A stretch of 64,000 nucleotides of DNA from Paragonimus westermani. Its lineage: Eukaryota > Platyhelminthes > Trematoda > Plagiorchiida > Troglotrematidae. Every line of letters starts with the position of its first letter. Position 1 is the first letter of the stretch. The stretch spans positions 1 through 64,000 of the forward strand of contig QNGE01003056.1 of the NCBI GenBank assembly GCA_008508345.1, given 5' to 3'. A program made the translations under genes and the position numbers. Below the pieces are notes generated by a model, which had not been told where the DNA came from, made no database searches, and saw only the letters and a list, made by a program, of their open reading frames with translations. Below, piece by piece: positions 1 through 12,326 of the stretch.

Positions 1-480
1 GGCATCTTGTGAGTGCCGGAGACAGTCCTCCGTTATTTCGTCCACGACGAAATTAAACAAGAATGGTGACAGCGGACATCCCTGACGTACGCCGCTCATG
101 GTGCTGAAACTGTTAGACAGCTCGCCGTAAACCCCGACCCGAGTTGAAGTATGGGAATAAACTGTCGACAGTATGTTCACGTACTTGGTCGGCACACCTC
201 TGCCTTTGAGCGACTCTGTAAGTGCAGATCGATCCACTGAATCAAAGGCATCTTTATAGTCGAGAAATACAACAATTGTTGGCCGGCAATATACATGACG
301 CTGCTCCAAAATTTGGCGAACAGTGAAAATGTGATCTATACATCCCCGCCCGGGACGAAACCCTGCCTGTTCTTCCCTAACATTTATCTTCCTAGCTGCG
401 GTTGGTCGATGAAGTTTAATGGATGCTAGAACCCCAGAAATGACTGTGTGGCAGTTAAGCATTAGTGTGGCATTGCTGTC
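1..480 (-). pseudogene. RTE-like LINE reverse transcriptase fragment
   Basis: The minus strand reads without interruption as the middle of a non-LTR reverse transcriptase. In order it shows REEQAGFRPGRGCIDHIF, then the motif-A block VVFLDYKDAFDSVDR with a catalytic Asp, then GVRQGCPLSPFLFN (motif B). The YADD block and the rest would lie left of position 1. Upstream in the element the frame reads KVLAS-like residues (GVLASIKLHRP) until it runs into the trinucleotide repeat at 482, so the fragment is broken there. The wording of the blocks resembles the RTE clade of flatworm LINEs; CR1 is the alternative. No start codon or endonuclease domain is visible. A related, more decayed copy lies at 12327-13200. 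Confidence 0.8.
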
Positions 481-481
481 T

Positions 482-1349
<868 letters not shown>

Positions 1350-1595
1350 TCACGGATCACGGATATCGCGCCACTTTCCCAAACCGTATGAAGGGGTTCT
1401 GTTAACATCTCGCCATCTTTGAAGAGGAGAGAGAAATAGTGAATCTTGATTCTTGTTGCGCTCCAGCAACTCAAGCTCTGTGGCTCTTTCTGATTCTGAC
1501 AGAAGGCCGTCTGGGGTGCAGTAACTGACCTTTGGGGTTTCGTCATCTGTATGGTGCAGTTGAGACCTGTTGAACTGTTCCCCAAAATGTGTGGC
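1350..1595 (-). CDS. Unassigned coding-like exon
   Basis: The minus strand is open for 82 codons ending in TGA, with an AG just before the first codon. The product is rich in charged residues and looks like an ordinary coiled or linker region: ESERATELELLERNKNQDS is followed by SPLQRWRDVNRTPSYGLGKW. A different frame of the same stretch is also open for 139 codons, which is usual over real coding sequence. I do not recognise the family. It may be the last coding exon of a minus-strand gene, or pseudogenic like its neighbours to the right. No partner exon with matching phase was established. Confidence 0.35.
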   Translation of the reverse strand, partial: ATHFGEQFNRSQLHHTDDETPKVSYCTPDGLLSESERATELELLERNKNQDSLFLSPLQRWRDVNRTPSYGLGKWRDIRDP

Positions 1596-2315
1596 CTACT
1601 AATCGAGTCGGTGCGACCGCTTAATGATAACTGAATCATCTTTTCTAAAGATGATCTCACAACTTGATGGTATACACAATTATAAATCGGAGAGAACAGC
1701 ATTCTGATATTCACATATTATAAAGCCTGTTCCATCTCTTCCGATCATTGGACCAAGCGATGCTCGTGGTTTTGCGCAAATTGTCAATGAGTTTATAGTT
1801 AAATTTTCAAGTCTTCGTCCAGTTCGGAGTCAAGCGAAGTCGATCGACGCTTATCCCTACCTTCTATCAACGTGATAAAGCCCAGTGTAATAGCAGGTGT
1901 TCAGCCTCTTCGAAACATACTTCCTCAAGCAAGATGTTATGATTACTTCGGTTTGTTTTCCATTACTCGCGAATTTAAATCACGACTTGATTTGAGCGAG
2001 TTCATCGTTGCCTCCCGATAAGCATACTTTACATCCTTTCCACGCGAATACTAGTTAAGTGTTTTGCTTTTACGAACGTATGATCTTCAAGCAAATGATA
2101 CAGACGCGGAATGCTTCATGGCATGACTGCAGACGATTGTTTCAAAGTGTACGACGTTTTCTAATCGGGCGGTGTCTCCTCTGACTGCTACACAGACTAT
2201 TTTTGTCCATAGCTGAAATGCACATGGTGGTCTCCATGTTTTACGATGCTTCCTGTGTTGAAATACAGTACTCCAAATACAGAGACCATGAGATGCACGT
2301 GTTTTCAATGGTCTT

Positions 2316-2659
2316 TCATCGTTGTGTGCGTCGTGCTCGGATATCAAATATATCGTTGAGCTGCTTCTTTTCTGAGGTGAGATTTCCGAGTTGGACATTC
2401 AGTTCGTGTGGCAGTACTGTGCTGTCTAGATATTCATTTTAGGGAAAGTTTCGTCTTCCCCGGAAGCCGACCGTCCTTGGAAATACCAAGAGTGTTCGGC
2501 AATTCTTGAATTCTCTTCTACGCCGGCTCCTGATACTTGTTCGTTCACACTGCGGAATGGGCCGTCTAGAAGGACCTTAGGCAGAACCTCTGACTCAGTC
2601 ATCCTCATCAAAGGTAACAATGTCTCAGTAGTTCGCATTGATGCTTGATTGTCATACAA
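2316..2659 (-). pseudogene. Unassigned coding-like segment with frameshift
   Basis: Two coding-like stretches abut on the minus strand in different frames. The first (2426-2659) contains TESEVLPKVLLDGPFRSVNE and ends at a stop. One base away in frame the second (2316-2440) reads DSTVLPHELNVQLGNLTSEK, a hydrophilic heptad-like run. A single-base insertion or deletion near 2430-2440 would join them. I cannot name the protein. The break suggests a pseudogene or an assembly error rather than a spliced exon, because no intron fits between them. Confidence 0.3.
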
Positions 2660-2749
2660 CCATGAAAATAGAACGAGCCATAGCTAGGGCAAAAAGAAAA
2701 GAGAAGGAATAGACAGCAGAAGTTAGATTTCTCTTAGCGGATCCAACCT

Positions 2750-3215
2750 GGAACCGATGATTCAGAAGTCTGACTTCCTTGTCATTGAGGCGGTTGCCTG
2801 ACACAGGGATACAGTGAATGAGACATTGATTTTTGCTTCTGGTTACTGCGGCTACAAGCCATATGAGGCTCTTGAGGTACTGTGAGAGTTATTCGACTAT
2901 ATTAGATACTACGCCGCTGGTGGTGGTCAACCGTTGTGTATGTGGATACTCCGTTTTCGACGTACGTACACTGGGCTTTGTTCGAAAGACATCGGAGCAG
3001 CAACTGCACACATAGTTGTGCTGCCTAATGACTACTTAAGCACTCGTATATAGTCGGTAGTGTGACACAAACGTGTGAGTGTGACTGCCTTTCGTCAATC
3101 CGCTCCCTTTGGTCTACATGCCATGGTTATGCTTGGTGAGATCTAAGTAATAACCAGCGTAGTCTTCAGGATCGATGCAGTGAGTAGGCCTAACCAGTAC
3201 GCCAAAGTACTCATC
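2750..3215. repeat. Diverged duplicated segment, copy A
   Basis: Blocks at about 2800, 2927, 3036 and 3155 recur in the same order about 700-727 bases to the right, at 3500, 3626, 3763 and 3870. Identity is patchy, so the duplication is old. Copy A overlaps the unassigned reading frame at 3114-3305. Confidence 0.5.
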
Positions 3216-3305
3216 ATCATCCTCATTAAAAAATAGCTTCGACCCAGACTGGAGGGCACTGTGGCTTGGAGCACCACTCACTTCATCAGTGACGTCGAAT
3301 ATCCC
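3114..3305 (-). CDS. Unassigned acidic coding-like segment
   Basis: The minus strand reads for about 64 codons to a TAG, including FDVTDEVSGAPSHSALQ, then FFNEDDDEYFGVLVRPTHC and DPEDYAGYYLDLTKHN. The composition (Asp/Glu run, Tyr, Cys) looks coding. The corresponding place in copy B (around 3870-3935) still reads a recognisable CNDPEVYAD but with a stop, so copy B is decayed. I do not recognise the family. No clear start or splice acceptor is visible upstream. Confidence 0.3.
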   Translation of the reverse strand, partial: GIFDVTDEVSGAPSHSALQSGSKLFFNEDDDEYFGVLVRPTHCIDPEDYAGYYLDLTKHNHGM

Positions 3306-3469
3306 AAAAGAAAAAGACGTTAATAAAAAGATTTAAAAAATGATAAACGGAGGCTAAGCGGATGGTCTAGAAATAATGTGGTTGCAGGTACACGGTACAT
3401 TACCATCTCAGGTAGCGTTTCTAGCCAGTGATTTAAGTGATCACAAGGACCCCAGCCAGGCAGGTGGCA

Positions 3470-3940
3470 CCTAACAATCTTACTCAATCCCCAAGGACAC
3501 AGTGAATAAGACATTGATGTCTGTTTCTGAACACTGCTGCGCGCAGTGGGTGTCTCCGAATCTACACCACGCTTTTGAATGATACGGAATGTTTGTCGAT
3601 CGTATTGTATAATACGTTGGTGTTCACGGTCAACCGGTGGGCTATCAGGGTGTTTTGTTCGAGGATGTATTTTCCAACCCACTTCCTGATTCGGAAGATA
3701 GCAGTGTTACAGCTATCAAAGTAGTTCTTGTGTGTGCTCATAGAATTGCGTGTCACTACCTAAGCACCTATGATCTATCACTAGTGCGACATACAACCAT
3801 GAGTGCATCTGCTGTTCGTCTGGCTGCTCCTCGTTAGCCTGTCTGACAGGTTTACACCTGGTAGGACCGAAGTCCTAGTCAGCATAGACCTCCGGGTCAT
3901 TGCAGTTCGCAAGCCTGACCACCACGTCAGAATGGACCAA
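3470..3940. repeat. Diverged duplicated segment, copy B
   Basis: Second copy of the 2750-3215 segment in the same orientation. On the minus strand it carries a 64-codon open frame (3562-3756) that I cannot assign. Confidence 0.5.
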
Positions 3941-5107
3941 GTCAAGCTAATGGTTGGTCGGGGAAAAACCTTTGGAGAGTGTCTGGAAGTTCCGCGAGGT
4001 ATTTTATAATATATAAAAACAAATGTTGAAAAACGGAATTGTAAGTGTTAGTTTCACAAACGAATCCATTCTGAACAATTGTGAGTGAAAATCCCAGACG
4101 TTTACTTAGATAGTTTCTCGGTTAACTGAATTTTTCATTAAAATCCATGACTTATCTTTTGCTTCATCGACTTTGAAATCAAAATACAAAAATTGTGGCG
4201 TCAGTCGGTATATTTTTTCCACAAATTTTGAATGTGTGCTCACTCGTAGCTTCATTATAAGAGATATACGCAGAACAGGAGGCACAACCATACACAAATA
4301 AACTAAACATCAGGTAAGCGGATTAAATTATGGCGGTTGTCCAATCGTGCTCAGCTCGGTTAGTCGCCTACCTACCAGAACAGCAAAAATACTTATACGA
4401 ACTGTTTGCGAATACGGAGAAATGGGTTGGGGCACCTACTTGATAGCGCCTAGAGAGGTCGCTAAGTGCGTTCTGTTGCTTTTCCGAATAACATGCGGAG
4501 GGCTTCGAGGAAGGTCATCCTCTGTCAGGTTTCATGCATACGTTTGACTTTCAAGGAGGCTGAATTTCGCTCTTTTGCTAGTAACTCTCTGCTAACAATC
4601 TCCCACTGTGCATCTAAGCACTTTTAACTATGCTCGCTAATCCGTATACCCAACGGACGACTAGTGACCCTAATGCGGTACTCTCCACAATCTCGTGGCT
4701 ATTTTAGTTCAAGTTAATCTTGCTATCCGCTTTGTTTGTTATCAACCTTTGTTCAACTGATACATTGGTACCAGTTCCTAAGTCACAATGTCTTGTACGT
4801 GTAGTGGCTGGGATGTGAATATGACAGACAAAAATGATGCGTTTTTTAGAGGCTTCAATCAGAACTACATATTATGCACATTGTGTGTAGCTCCTTAGTA
4901 TTCATTGCACTCTCCATCCCCATGCTGTCACCATATTTTTTACATGATCGCCGTTGAGTTGTGAATGCCTCAGTCGTGAAACGGTTATCCTAGCTGCAGT
5001 GTTGTTCATTCTCCGTGTCATGGTGCTGTCTTGTTTTGCCTACTGTGTTTCTGTTATTCATGTTTTCGAATTGGCAGTGATGAAGAATGTAAAGTATTCA
5101 CAAAAGC
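3941..5107. other. No recognisable gene
   Basis: Only short open frames without family motifs. The missing first exon of ARPC4 could lie here or up to 5764, but it would encode only a few residues and cannot be picked by eye. Confidence 0.4.
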
Positions 5108-5389
5108 TCATTTCCAACGCATTAGCGCGATGACCGAAGTTTTGACGTCAGTATTGATTTTCCAGAGGTTTGTAAAAGTCTGGTCATCCATTCTTCCTTG
5201 GTTAATCCAATCAGTAAAGGCCATTTCGGTGCAAATCTTCTCAACCAAACATGATTGCGACCCCTTTGTAAGTGCCGCATCCGTGAGTGGGATTCGTCCG
5301 TTCACTATGTGGATATGCACACTGGTGCAGGTCCAGACATGATCGATCAAAAGTAGGTTTGATGAGCAGGAACGTGAACGGATGGACAT
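5108..5389 (-). CDS. Unassigned 93-codon ORF, divergent from ARPC4
   Basis: An ATG-to-TGA frame on the minus strand encodes 93 residues with a natural-looking composition, including IHIVNGRIPLTDAALTKGSQ and AFTDWINQGRMDDQTFTN. It sits about 375 bases left of the first visible ARPC4 exon and points away from it. No signal peptide or membrane segment is evident. I do not recognise a family. The plus strand over the same bases is also open (103 codons) but reads less like protein. Confidence 0.35.
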   Translation of the reverse strand: MSIRSRSCSSNLLLIDHVWTCTSVHIHIVNGRIPLTDAALTKGSQSCLVEKICTEMAFTDWINQGRMDDQTFTNLWKINTDVKTSVIALMRWK

Positions 5390-5764
5390 GCTAGGCGTGC
5401 ATTTTTAGGCATCCACTGTCTTCTGTGCATATACGGATGAGTGTATAGTAGTACGTAATCCGATTCACGAGCTTTTTCTTACTACATTTATACGTTGACT
5501 GTTAGCAGTTGTCACCTATTTGGCTGATACTGGTCATCATTAACGATTGGGTTCGCGGAAATGTCCCATTATCCTCAACAACGTCTTCGCATCTGTTCTG
5601 TCGTTTTACTCACATTTTTTAGTTGATTGATCTTGTCTCCTTTTGTATACTACACAGATGAGACCCAGAACCAATACGCGGTGGTGATTCGCTGTTCATC
5701 CTTGAATTACCGAACACACTGAATAATGGTCTCGGTGTAATGTTGTTTTGTTACTTCTTCCTAG

Positions 5765-7002
5765 GAGTTAAAACCTTACTTGGTAGCTGTCAAGAACACT
5801 TTGCATGCTGCTTTATGCATTCAAAATTTTCCTTCACAAGTTGTTGAGCGACACAACAAACCGGAAGTGGAGGTGAAGACGTCCAAAGAACTACTACTTC
5901 ATCCTGTTGTGATCAGTCGCAATGAAAAGGAGCGTGTGTTAATCGAAGGCTCAATCAACTCTGTGCGTATCAGCATTGCTATTAAACAAGCAGATGAGAT
6001 TGAAAAGTTGCTATGTCGAAAGTTCACCCGCTTTATGATGATGCGTGCGGAAGACTTTGTCATTCTACGACGTAAACCGGTCCCAGTGAGTTTTGAGGTG
6101 GTCACATCAACTTATTTTGCTAACCATTAGCATAGTTAGCATATTTTGAACTATTTAACGAGGGTGATTTAATTCCGGGACAGGTTGCTTTTCGTGAATT
6201 TGCTGTTGCATTGCCTAGTTGGCGGTTTCTTTACTATTTCCGCTGATTCAAAAATGTACTCACGCTCCTGTCTCAATCGAGTATGTTGATCTTGCATGAG
6301 CAGTCGACAGTCATACAGGCAAGAACTTAGGTAGGTCATTGCTTGTTAGGATGAACTTGACTGAACAATCCACCTGGACTGCTCACAATAACAGCTTCAT
6401 AGAACACCTAAACCTGTCGAATTGAAGATTATATTTAGTCCTCAGAGCAATGTTTTAATTATCAAACCCAGGCGACCGACAAAACTGTATTGAGTATGTT
6501 TAACTCCGCCAGTTTTTCATAAAATTTGGCACTCACTGTTTACCGGTACAAAAGGTGACCTTACAATGAAAGGTACAGGACCGAAACAATGGTGTTGTGG
6601 ATAATGTAGGTGTTTGTACTTGAGTAACTGCACCTATGTAGGGCAGTCACAACTGTTAACGGCCAAAGCGTTCCTCGCAGCCTTTTTGAAATCAACTGAT
6701 ACAGGTTGGTTGAGCTCATCCTCATCTCTAAAAACAATTGACTTTGTGATGTTGGCTTCTATTAGACTCATTTCTTTCTTCACTAACTCCGCAGCCCTTG
6801 TCATTTCTTTGGTTATTTTCAGGGTTATGATATCAGTTTTTTGATCACCAATTTCCACACGGAACAAATGTCCAAGGCGAAAGTCGTGGATTTCATCATC
6901 ACTTTCATGGATGAAATAGACAAGGAGATCTCAGAAATTCGGTTGGCTGTGAATTCACGTGCTCGCCTGTGTGCCGAAGAATATCTGAAAGCTTTTGATT
7001 GA
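5765..7002 (+). CDS. ARPC4: ARPC4, Arp2/3 complex subunit 4 (two exons)
   Basis: Two exons encode nearly all of ARPC4 (p20-Arc), a structural subunit of the Arp2/3 complex that nucleates branched actin filaments in the cytoplasm. Exon 5765-6085 follows an acceptor TTCCTAG and carries the near-invariant [41 protein letters not shown] and [12 protein letters not shown], ending RRKPVP before the donor GTGAGT. Exon 6823-7002 follows TTTTCAG and reads [16 protein letters not shown], then [14 protein letters not shown] and the C-terminus YLKAFD with TGA. Both junctions are in phase 0, the intron is 737 bases, and the visible product is 166 codons against 168 in vertebrates. Only an initiating Met and perhaps one or two residues are missing, so a very short upstream exon is expected. 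No frame damage is seen, so the gene is probably functional. Confidence 0.96.
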
Positions 7003-8564
7003 CTTCGCGTATGCTTTTCACTTATATTCTAACAGTGATGTTTCTTCTGTCGTTTAACTGTTTTTCACAAACCGACCTTTTTGCTATTGTTTTTGGCTTC
7101 TTTCACCACTCTACCCGGGGTACTCAACCTCAGGAGACTTCGGCAGTGATTGTTCTGGTTTCCAAAACAAGATCGTAAGTTATGTTACTCATTCTTGACT
7201 GAAAGGGCCATACATAACCTGAAGTGTTACTTTTCGTCAAGAAGGAAGTGAATTTGTGAAGCCTATCCGGGACACTTGTCTTGCGAAATTGTCTATGTTC
7301 ACATATCTTGCCGCCGACTACCAACTATACAATGCTTACGGTTACATCAAGTGTTCTTGTTCAACCGCGGCGACCCCATGTTTGGCCAGTCACATGCAGA
7401 CTGAACGTTGATGCGGTATGATAGCTTGTGTACCTCAGCAATCTGTTGTACTAGGTACGGTTGTGCTGACCACACAGACAGTCGCTCATGTTCGGCAAGC
7501 TAATAGGCGGAGGTCTGAGAGACTACAGTCTCCTGCATTAGTGACCGAAATAAGATTGATTTCTCATTCCGGGAAAATTACACTTGTTTCAATCGACTGG
7601 CACCCGTCCGGTGCTTTGTGGTACACGTTTTTTTCAACCGAGTGCGTTGGTTGCGCGACCTACACGTTCTCTTGTTCACAGCTGGGCCATGTGGCATTCC
7701 CCTAGCCTACATGCAACCGTAACTATACGTGGCCGAATATATTGCATAACACTATTGCTGTCGGATAGGAAAACAAGAAGACTTAGGTTGTGAAACGATC
7801 CGGTCATTTCTTGCTTCCTCACCAAGCGTATGACGTATCGTGGGGTTGCATCGCGTTTGCTGACAGTCATTACCATCTGGAACTCAGCGTTACAGTTTTT
7901 GCATTCGTTGACTGGCAGTCGTGTTCATCCGTAGTTGTTCCGGTATTTTTTTTTGTTCTTCGAACAGGGTTGCATGCTGGGGGCAAGTTCCAACCGTTTT
8001 CTGACGTTTGCTTTTCGACTGCCCCATCGATTTAGCAAACCGCTTTAGAATGTGTTCACTAGTCGTCTGACAGAATTTCGTTGGCATACACAACGTACAT
8101 GTCTTTGTGGTCATGTGAATTTGCATGGGCATTTATGTGCCTAAGTACATCCGGTTGTCCTAATCAAACTTTTGAACGTTGACATCCTATGAGCGACCCT
8201 ACAGGATTTGCTTTCGTTGACTCTTTCTTGGCCGCCCAAGTGGCTTGCCTATTTTATTACTAACAGGAAGATGTGTTATTTCGACCAATAATCGTGCGGT
8301 CTGAATCTGTTACTTCGAGTGGGGTTAATAACTGGGTATAACATTCGTGCGTAACTTTTCCGCGGTATACAGTGATGTTATTGAAATGTCACTTCTGGAG
8401 GCTTTACGTGTTTTTACTGATGCACACAATTTGTTAGGCTGCGACGACCTTGTCAGTTTGATTGGGTTGGCAATTATATTAATCTCTGCTTTAACATTTG
8501 TCGACTTCGAAAGACTGACTATCTCCCGCGCCTCGAAAAACGTCAGAAAAAGGGACGAACTTAC
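7003..8564. other. Intergenic; weak minus-strand ORFs
   Basis: Downstream of ARPC4 there are minus-strand open frames of 64-80 codons (7130-7324, 7676-7876, 7890-8132, 8325-8567), none with a recognisable motif. They may belong to the same broken minus-strand gene as 8565-9470. Confidence 0.35.
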
Positions 8565-9470
8565 CAAATAAAAGGTCGCCCGTCAGCAGAGTCTCCTTCA
8601 TAATCTTCCAGCTGTGAGCTGAGTAGAGTGAACTCGGTGTACATCCATCCATTAATGGTTAACAAGGCTACCGCGAAGTCTGGCATATCGTGAAGAAGCT
8701 CAATGGATTAAGCGCCTCCTCCAAGAGTCCACTGTTTGTTACCCAAGCGCTAATTCTTAATCTCAATGAGACTGATTTTCCTGGCGGTTTATGGTCTGGC
8801 AAAGTTAACAGACCTGACGATTTGTCAATAAATGCCCTTAAACTGTGTTCGAATATTTTATTGATTTTTTCATTCGCTGTGTGGTAAATTTGCTGACTGT
8901 CTTGAGACGACGAGCGTCTCATTGACCCTCGAAGGGAAATCGCTAGAGTATTCATTTCGTGCACATTTAACATTGAAGGTTCTGAGAGTTGATCCCCAGA
9001 CTAATGTAGGCTCAAGTGAACATAGCAGTTTCAGGTCGACTGCTGGAGTTCGTGCTCGTTTAGTTCATTTCATTTTATCATCGCTCAATGATTTAAGGCT
9101 CATGGCACAGTCCTCACACCAGAGTGACTCGTTTGACAGTAGGAACAGAGACGTTACTTTACCTTCTCAATGATTCCGAAATTCATTCGTTCGTCGGTTG
9201 CGCTACTGTTTTCCGAATCTTAATCAGTCAGTCTTTTTGGAAGCAAGCGTCAGCACCGTTGTCTCTGATGTTCTCCGAAACGTACAATTTTGTTCGCTGT
9301 TCCCATTCTGCGACATTCGTTCCTATTCTTAAAAACATTTCTTCCAAATATGCAGATGTCATCGCTTTGTGCACCAAATATTGAAGCATGTTATGCTCAT
9401 CTGCCTTGTTGAACGGTCTGTTCGAACCGGTAACCACATAGCATATCAACGTATTGCTTTCATTCGTCAA
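8565..9470 (-). pseudogene. Unassigned minus-strand gene remnant, several frameshifts
   Basis: Read 9470 to 8565 on the minus strand, successive stretches look coding but change frame. They are HNMLQYLVHKAMTSAYLEEM with FLRIGTNVAEWEQRTK; then LFLLSNESLWCEDCAMSLK; an in-frame TGA; SLEPTLVWGSTLRTFNVKC; a shift to KINKIFEHSLRAFIDKSSG and LRISAWVTNSGLLEEALNP; and a final shift to LLHDMPDFAVALLTINGWMY. The last stretch ends at a good donor, ATTTG then GTAAGT (boundary 8565). I count at least three frame changes and one stop, so this is most likely a decayed gene rather than neat exons. I do not recognise the family. Confidence 0.35.
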
Positions 9471-11481
9471 AAGTGTTCAAAAGAATTAACTTTCTAAACT
9501 AAGATCAGCCTTCATGTAATCATTAAATTATGAATAAAGTGGCGGAGGCATTTCCATAATATTGTTTAAGTTACATGAGAAGCTGATTCCTTAGTATGGC
9601 TTTTAGCCAGTTAAATCGTAAGTGAATTGTGTAACTTGCACACAGCTTGATACATTACTTATAGGAGGTCCTGTCATCGGGCTGCCATTATTCTGTCCCC
9701 ATTGTTTCAGCGATAGGCTGATGATGGAGATTAAGTTCAAAAATTTGTTCAGCTACCTCGAGCGTTTGGTGTGCGCTTAGAATAATTCACACAATGTAGT
9801 TAGCCCTTGACAGTTCATCCATTCTGGCACAGTACCCCATAAGACGGAAGCATTTTGAAGCACTGCGTTGCCATCGTACTCATCCGATTTGAGAAAGAGG
9901 CTGGTTTTGCCCTCCTAGACGGTGAAAACTGTTCAGACAATGTCAGACCGTATCTGGTTGGGCCAACTTTAATCCTATAATACAGCAGTTGCGTTCGGGT
10001 TAAACAATCCTACATTTCAGAGCGTAAGGTCCCACCGGGAGTTTTTATTTGGGCGCCTCAGACCCGCTTGTTTTGTGATCTCGCGTCTGTCTGGGCCGCC
10101 AAAAATCCAGAGAGCTTTACTCAAAGAAACCGACGTCCGATATGTATAGCCTACCCAATTTGATATTACGAAGCGGTCTATTGACATTTTAGAGTCCGCT
10201 CTTCGACATCTCTGACATTATTGCGTACATGAAAGGTTCGAGTTTGTTGAGACGGTAAATGACGTGAAATTCAAAGACAAACAATTGATCAGACTGACCC
10301 TGTTGTCTACAGGCAAGGTTGTCGATGAAGCCATTACCTGTACCTGTTTGTTGAAAGGCCAGACTGCCATGTCTTTTTCCTACGACAGCTGCGCGAGAGT
10401 CACTGTTACATAGTGTGTTCACAAGTTCAGTTGGGAATGTTACCAACGAGCAGATGACGGCTGCTGCATTCGTGGAAAATGAGCGACTAATACCATCGAT
10501 AGACGATGTGAATGTATTTCCTAGTGATCTGACCAAGACGTAAAATAGTTTCAAGCTTATATACTGTACGTAGGTTATTAGAGAAATTCGTACGATGTCG
10601 TCCGATTGTTCACATGTCGCATAACTGGTCTGTTCACCCGTCGACGGCCGGTCTCTCCAGCTAACTTTCCGTATCGGTGCCGTTCTTAAAACCACTTGAT
10701 AGATGATCGGTCTTCGCTTTCAACGGCCTTTCCGTGTCCCGTCTCTAACTCGTGTCTGGGGAAAACGACTTTGTCGTGCAATAAACTGTCGCCGCCACGT
10801 TGGCTATATGTTCTCCATCGCAAATGCTTCCTTTCATGTGTATACTGTTCTTGATTCGTTTAATCCAACAGCTTTGTTGGGTTCATGTTAAAGGCTGAAC
10901 TGAGAAATCCGTTTCACTTTCTGTACGCATACTTCATGGGACGGCCTGATGGTTATTTTCACTTTTCCACTCTGCATATCATCGTAGAACAGACAGTCCA
11001 CCTGTTTTAACAAATTCGTACCACTCAAGCAAAAACACTTATTCACTGTCTCAGTAGCAGAACAAAAAAAGTCTGTTCGACCGTTCCCACTGATGCCTAT
11101 TTGAAATTTCCGTGCTATAGGCGTGAAGAAAACCGACTCTCCAGATGGTCATGTCCAGAAATGTGATCACTAAGATAGTGGGGGTGTCAACTGTTGATTG
11201 TGGAGAGAAGAAAAACATTCCTATCCGTCCCCTCCAGGCGGATGATTCAGTCAGAGGATTATAATCGATGTCTATGCGATTCCGGTGTTCCTGACAGCCA
11301 TGCTGCCTTCATTTTACTGCTTCTCCACTTAGGGTTTGCTTGATGGATAACTTGTCCAGAGCATTCGTATAATTGGAAAATGCACTAGACATAGGCTGGG
11401 AGTTGATAGTATCCTTCCTGGTTAGGAACTGGAGTTATGAAATCGCGCGACTGTTGCTCATTCTGGGGATACAAACCACAC
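9471..11481. other. Unassigned region with overlapping coding-like frames
   Basis: 10189-10695 is open for 168 codons on the minus strand. The same bases on the plus strand also read plausibly (FEFVETVNDVKFKDKQLIR). At 10019-10140 both strands again give protein-like frames. I could not decide the coding strand, and no family is recognised. The rest shows nothing. Confidence 0.3.
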
Positions 11482-11632
11482 TGTAAAGTCGGCTGAGTCC
11501 TTCTGTGTTGTCCACAAACTTCCAGTCAATTAAACAGGGCAGTCTCGCCGTAGCTGAAATAACCGACTCAATATTGGGCACACAGGAGGTGTCGATTTGT
11601 GTCGTCGTCCCTTGTGCGCAATTCGTACTAGT
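11482..11632 (-). CDS. Unassigned exon candidate
   Basis: The minus strand reads SVISATARLPCLIDWKFVDN and TEGLSRLY between an AG (CACAG) and a GT (ACA then GTGTGG), about 50 codons. It lies on the same strand as the remnant at 8565-9470 and could be an upstream part of it. No family is recognised and the splice sites are only moderate. Confidence 0.25.
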
Positions 11633-12326
11633 CTGTGCTGACCAAACAAGTGACATGGGTCAAGTGAAATCCGCTCAGTTAGAAGCTATGCTTAGGTTAT
11701 ACTTTGTTATAGTCATAGTAAACAGCAGTACAGTGATGGATCATATTGGTCCTTGACTGCCGTGCAACCATGGGGAGAAGAGCAAGCTTTAAGTATAAAA
11801 CAAACTTAAGGAAAGTGAACTAACTGCGCAGGTGACTTATTCATCATCGTGTTGCTTACACCGTACAAGTAGATTACCAAGCTATAAATACAAGTGAGAT
11901 GTCACTGTGGATTTCACTGTCCCATACCATTAATTGCACTTAATTCACAAGGGACTCATCCAAGTAACGGCTACCTTCATGCCACAGAGCCCAAGTTAAT
12001 GTCACCTCCTCTAAAGCCTCCAGCCACCGATTCAGCAAGTCTTATTAGCTTCAGTCAATGAAACTAATCCGGCCTACACTAGCTTACCCCCTGGTGGCCA
12101 ACTCTAGTTGGCTTTGCTGGACCATTATCCGATTATTTTTGGCCAGTCGGTCACCGCATCGGAATGGGGAGTTCGGTTTGGCAAACGAATAACTGGCACC
12201 CTCAGCAAATGGCCTAGTTATCTAAATCTGAGCGAGCGAACTTGCTTAACACACAACAAAATATCCGCTTCCTGACCTGTTTACTCATTGGTGCTACCCA
12301 ATGCGAGTGATTAAACATTATTATCG

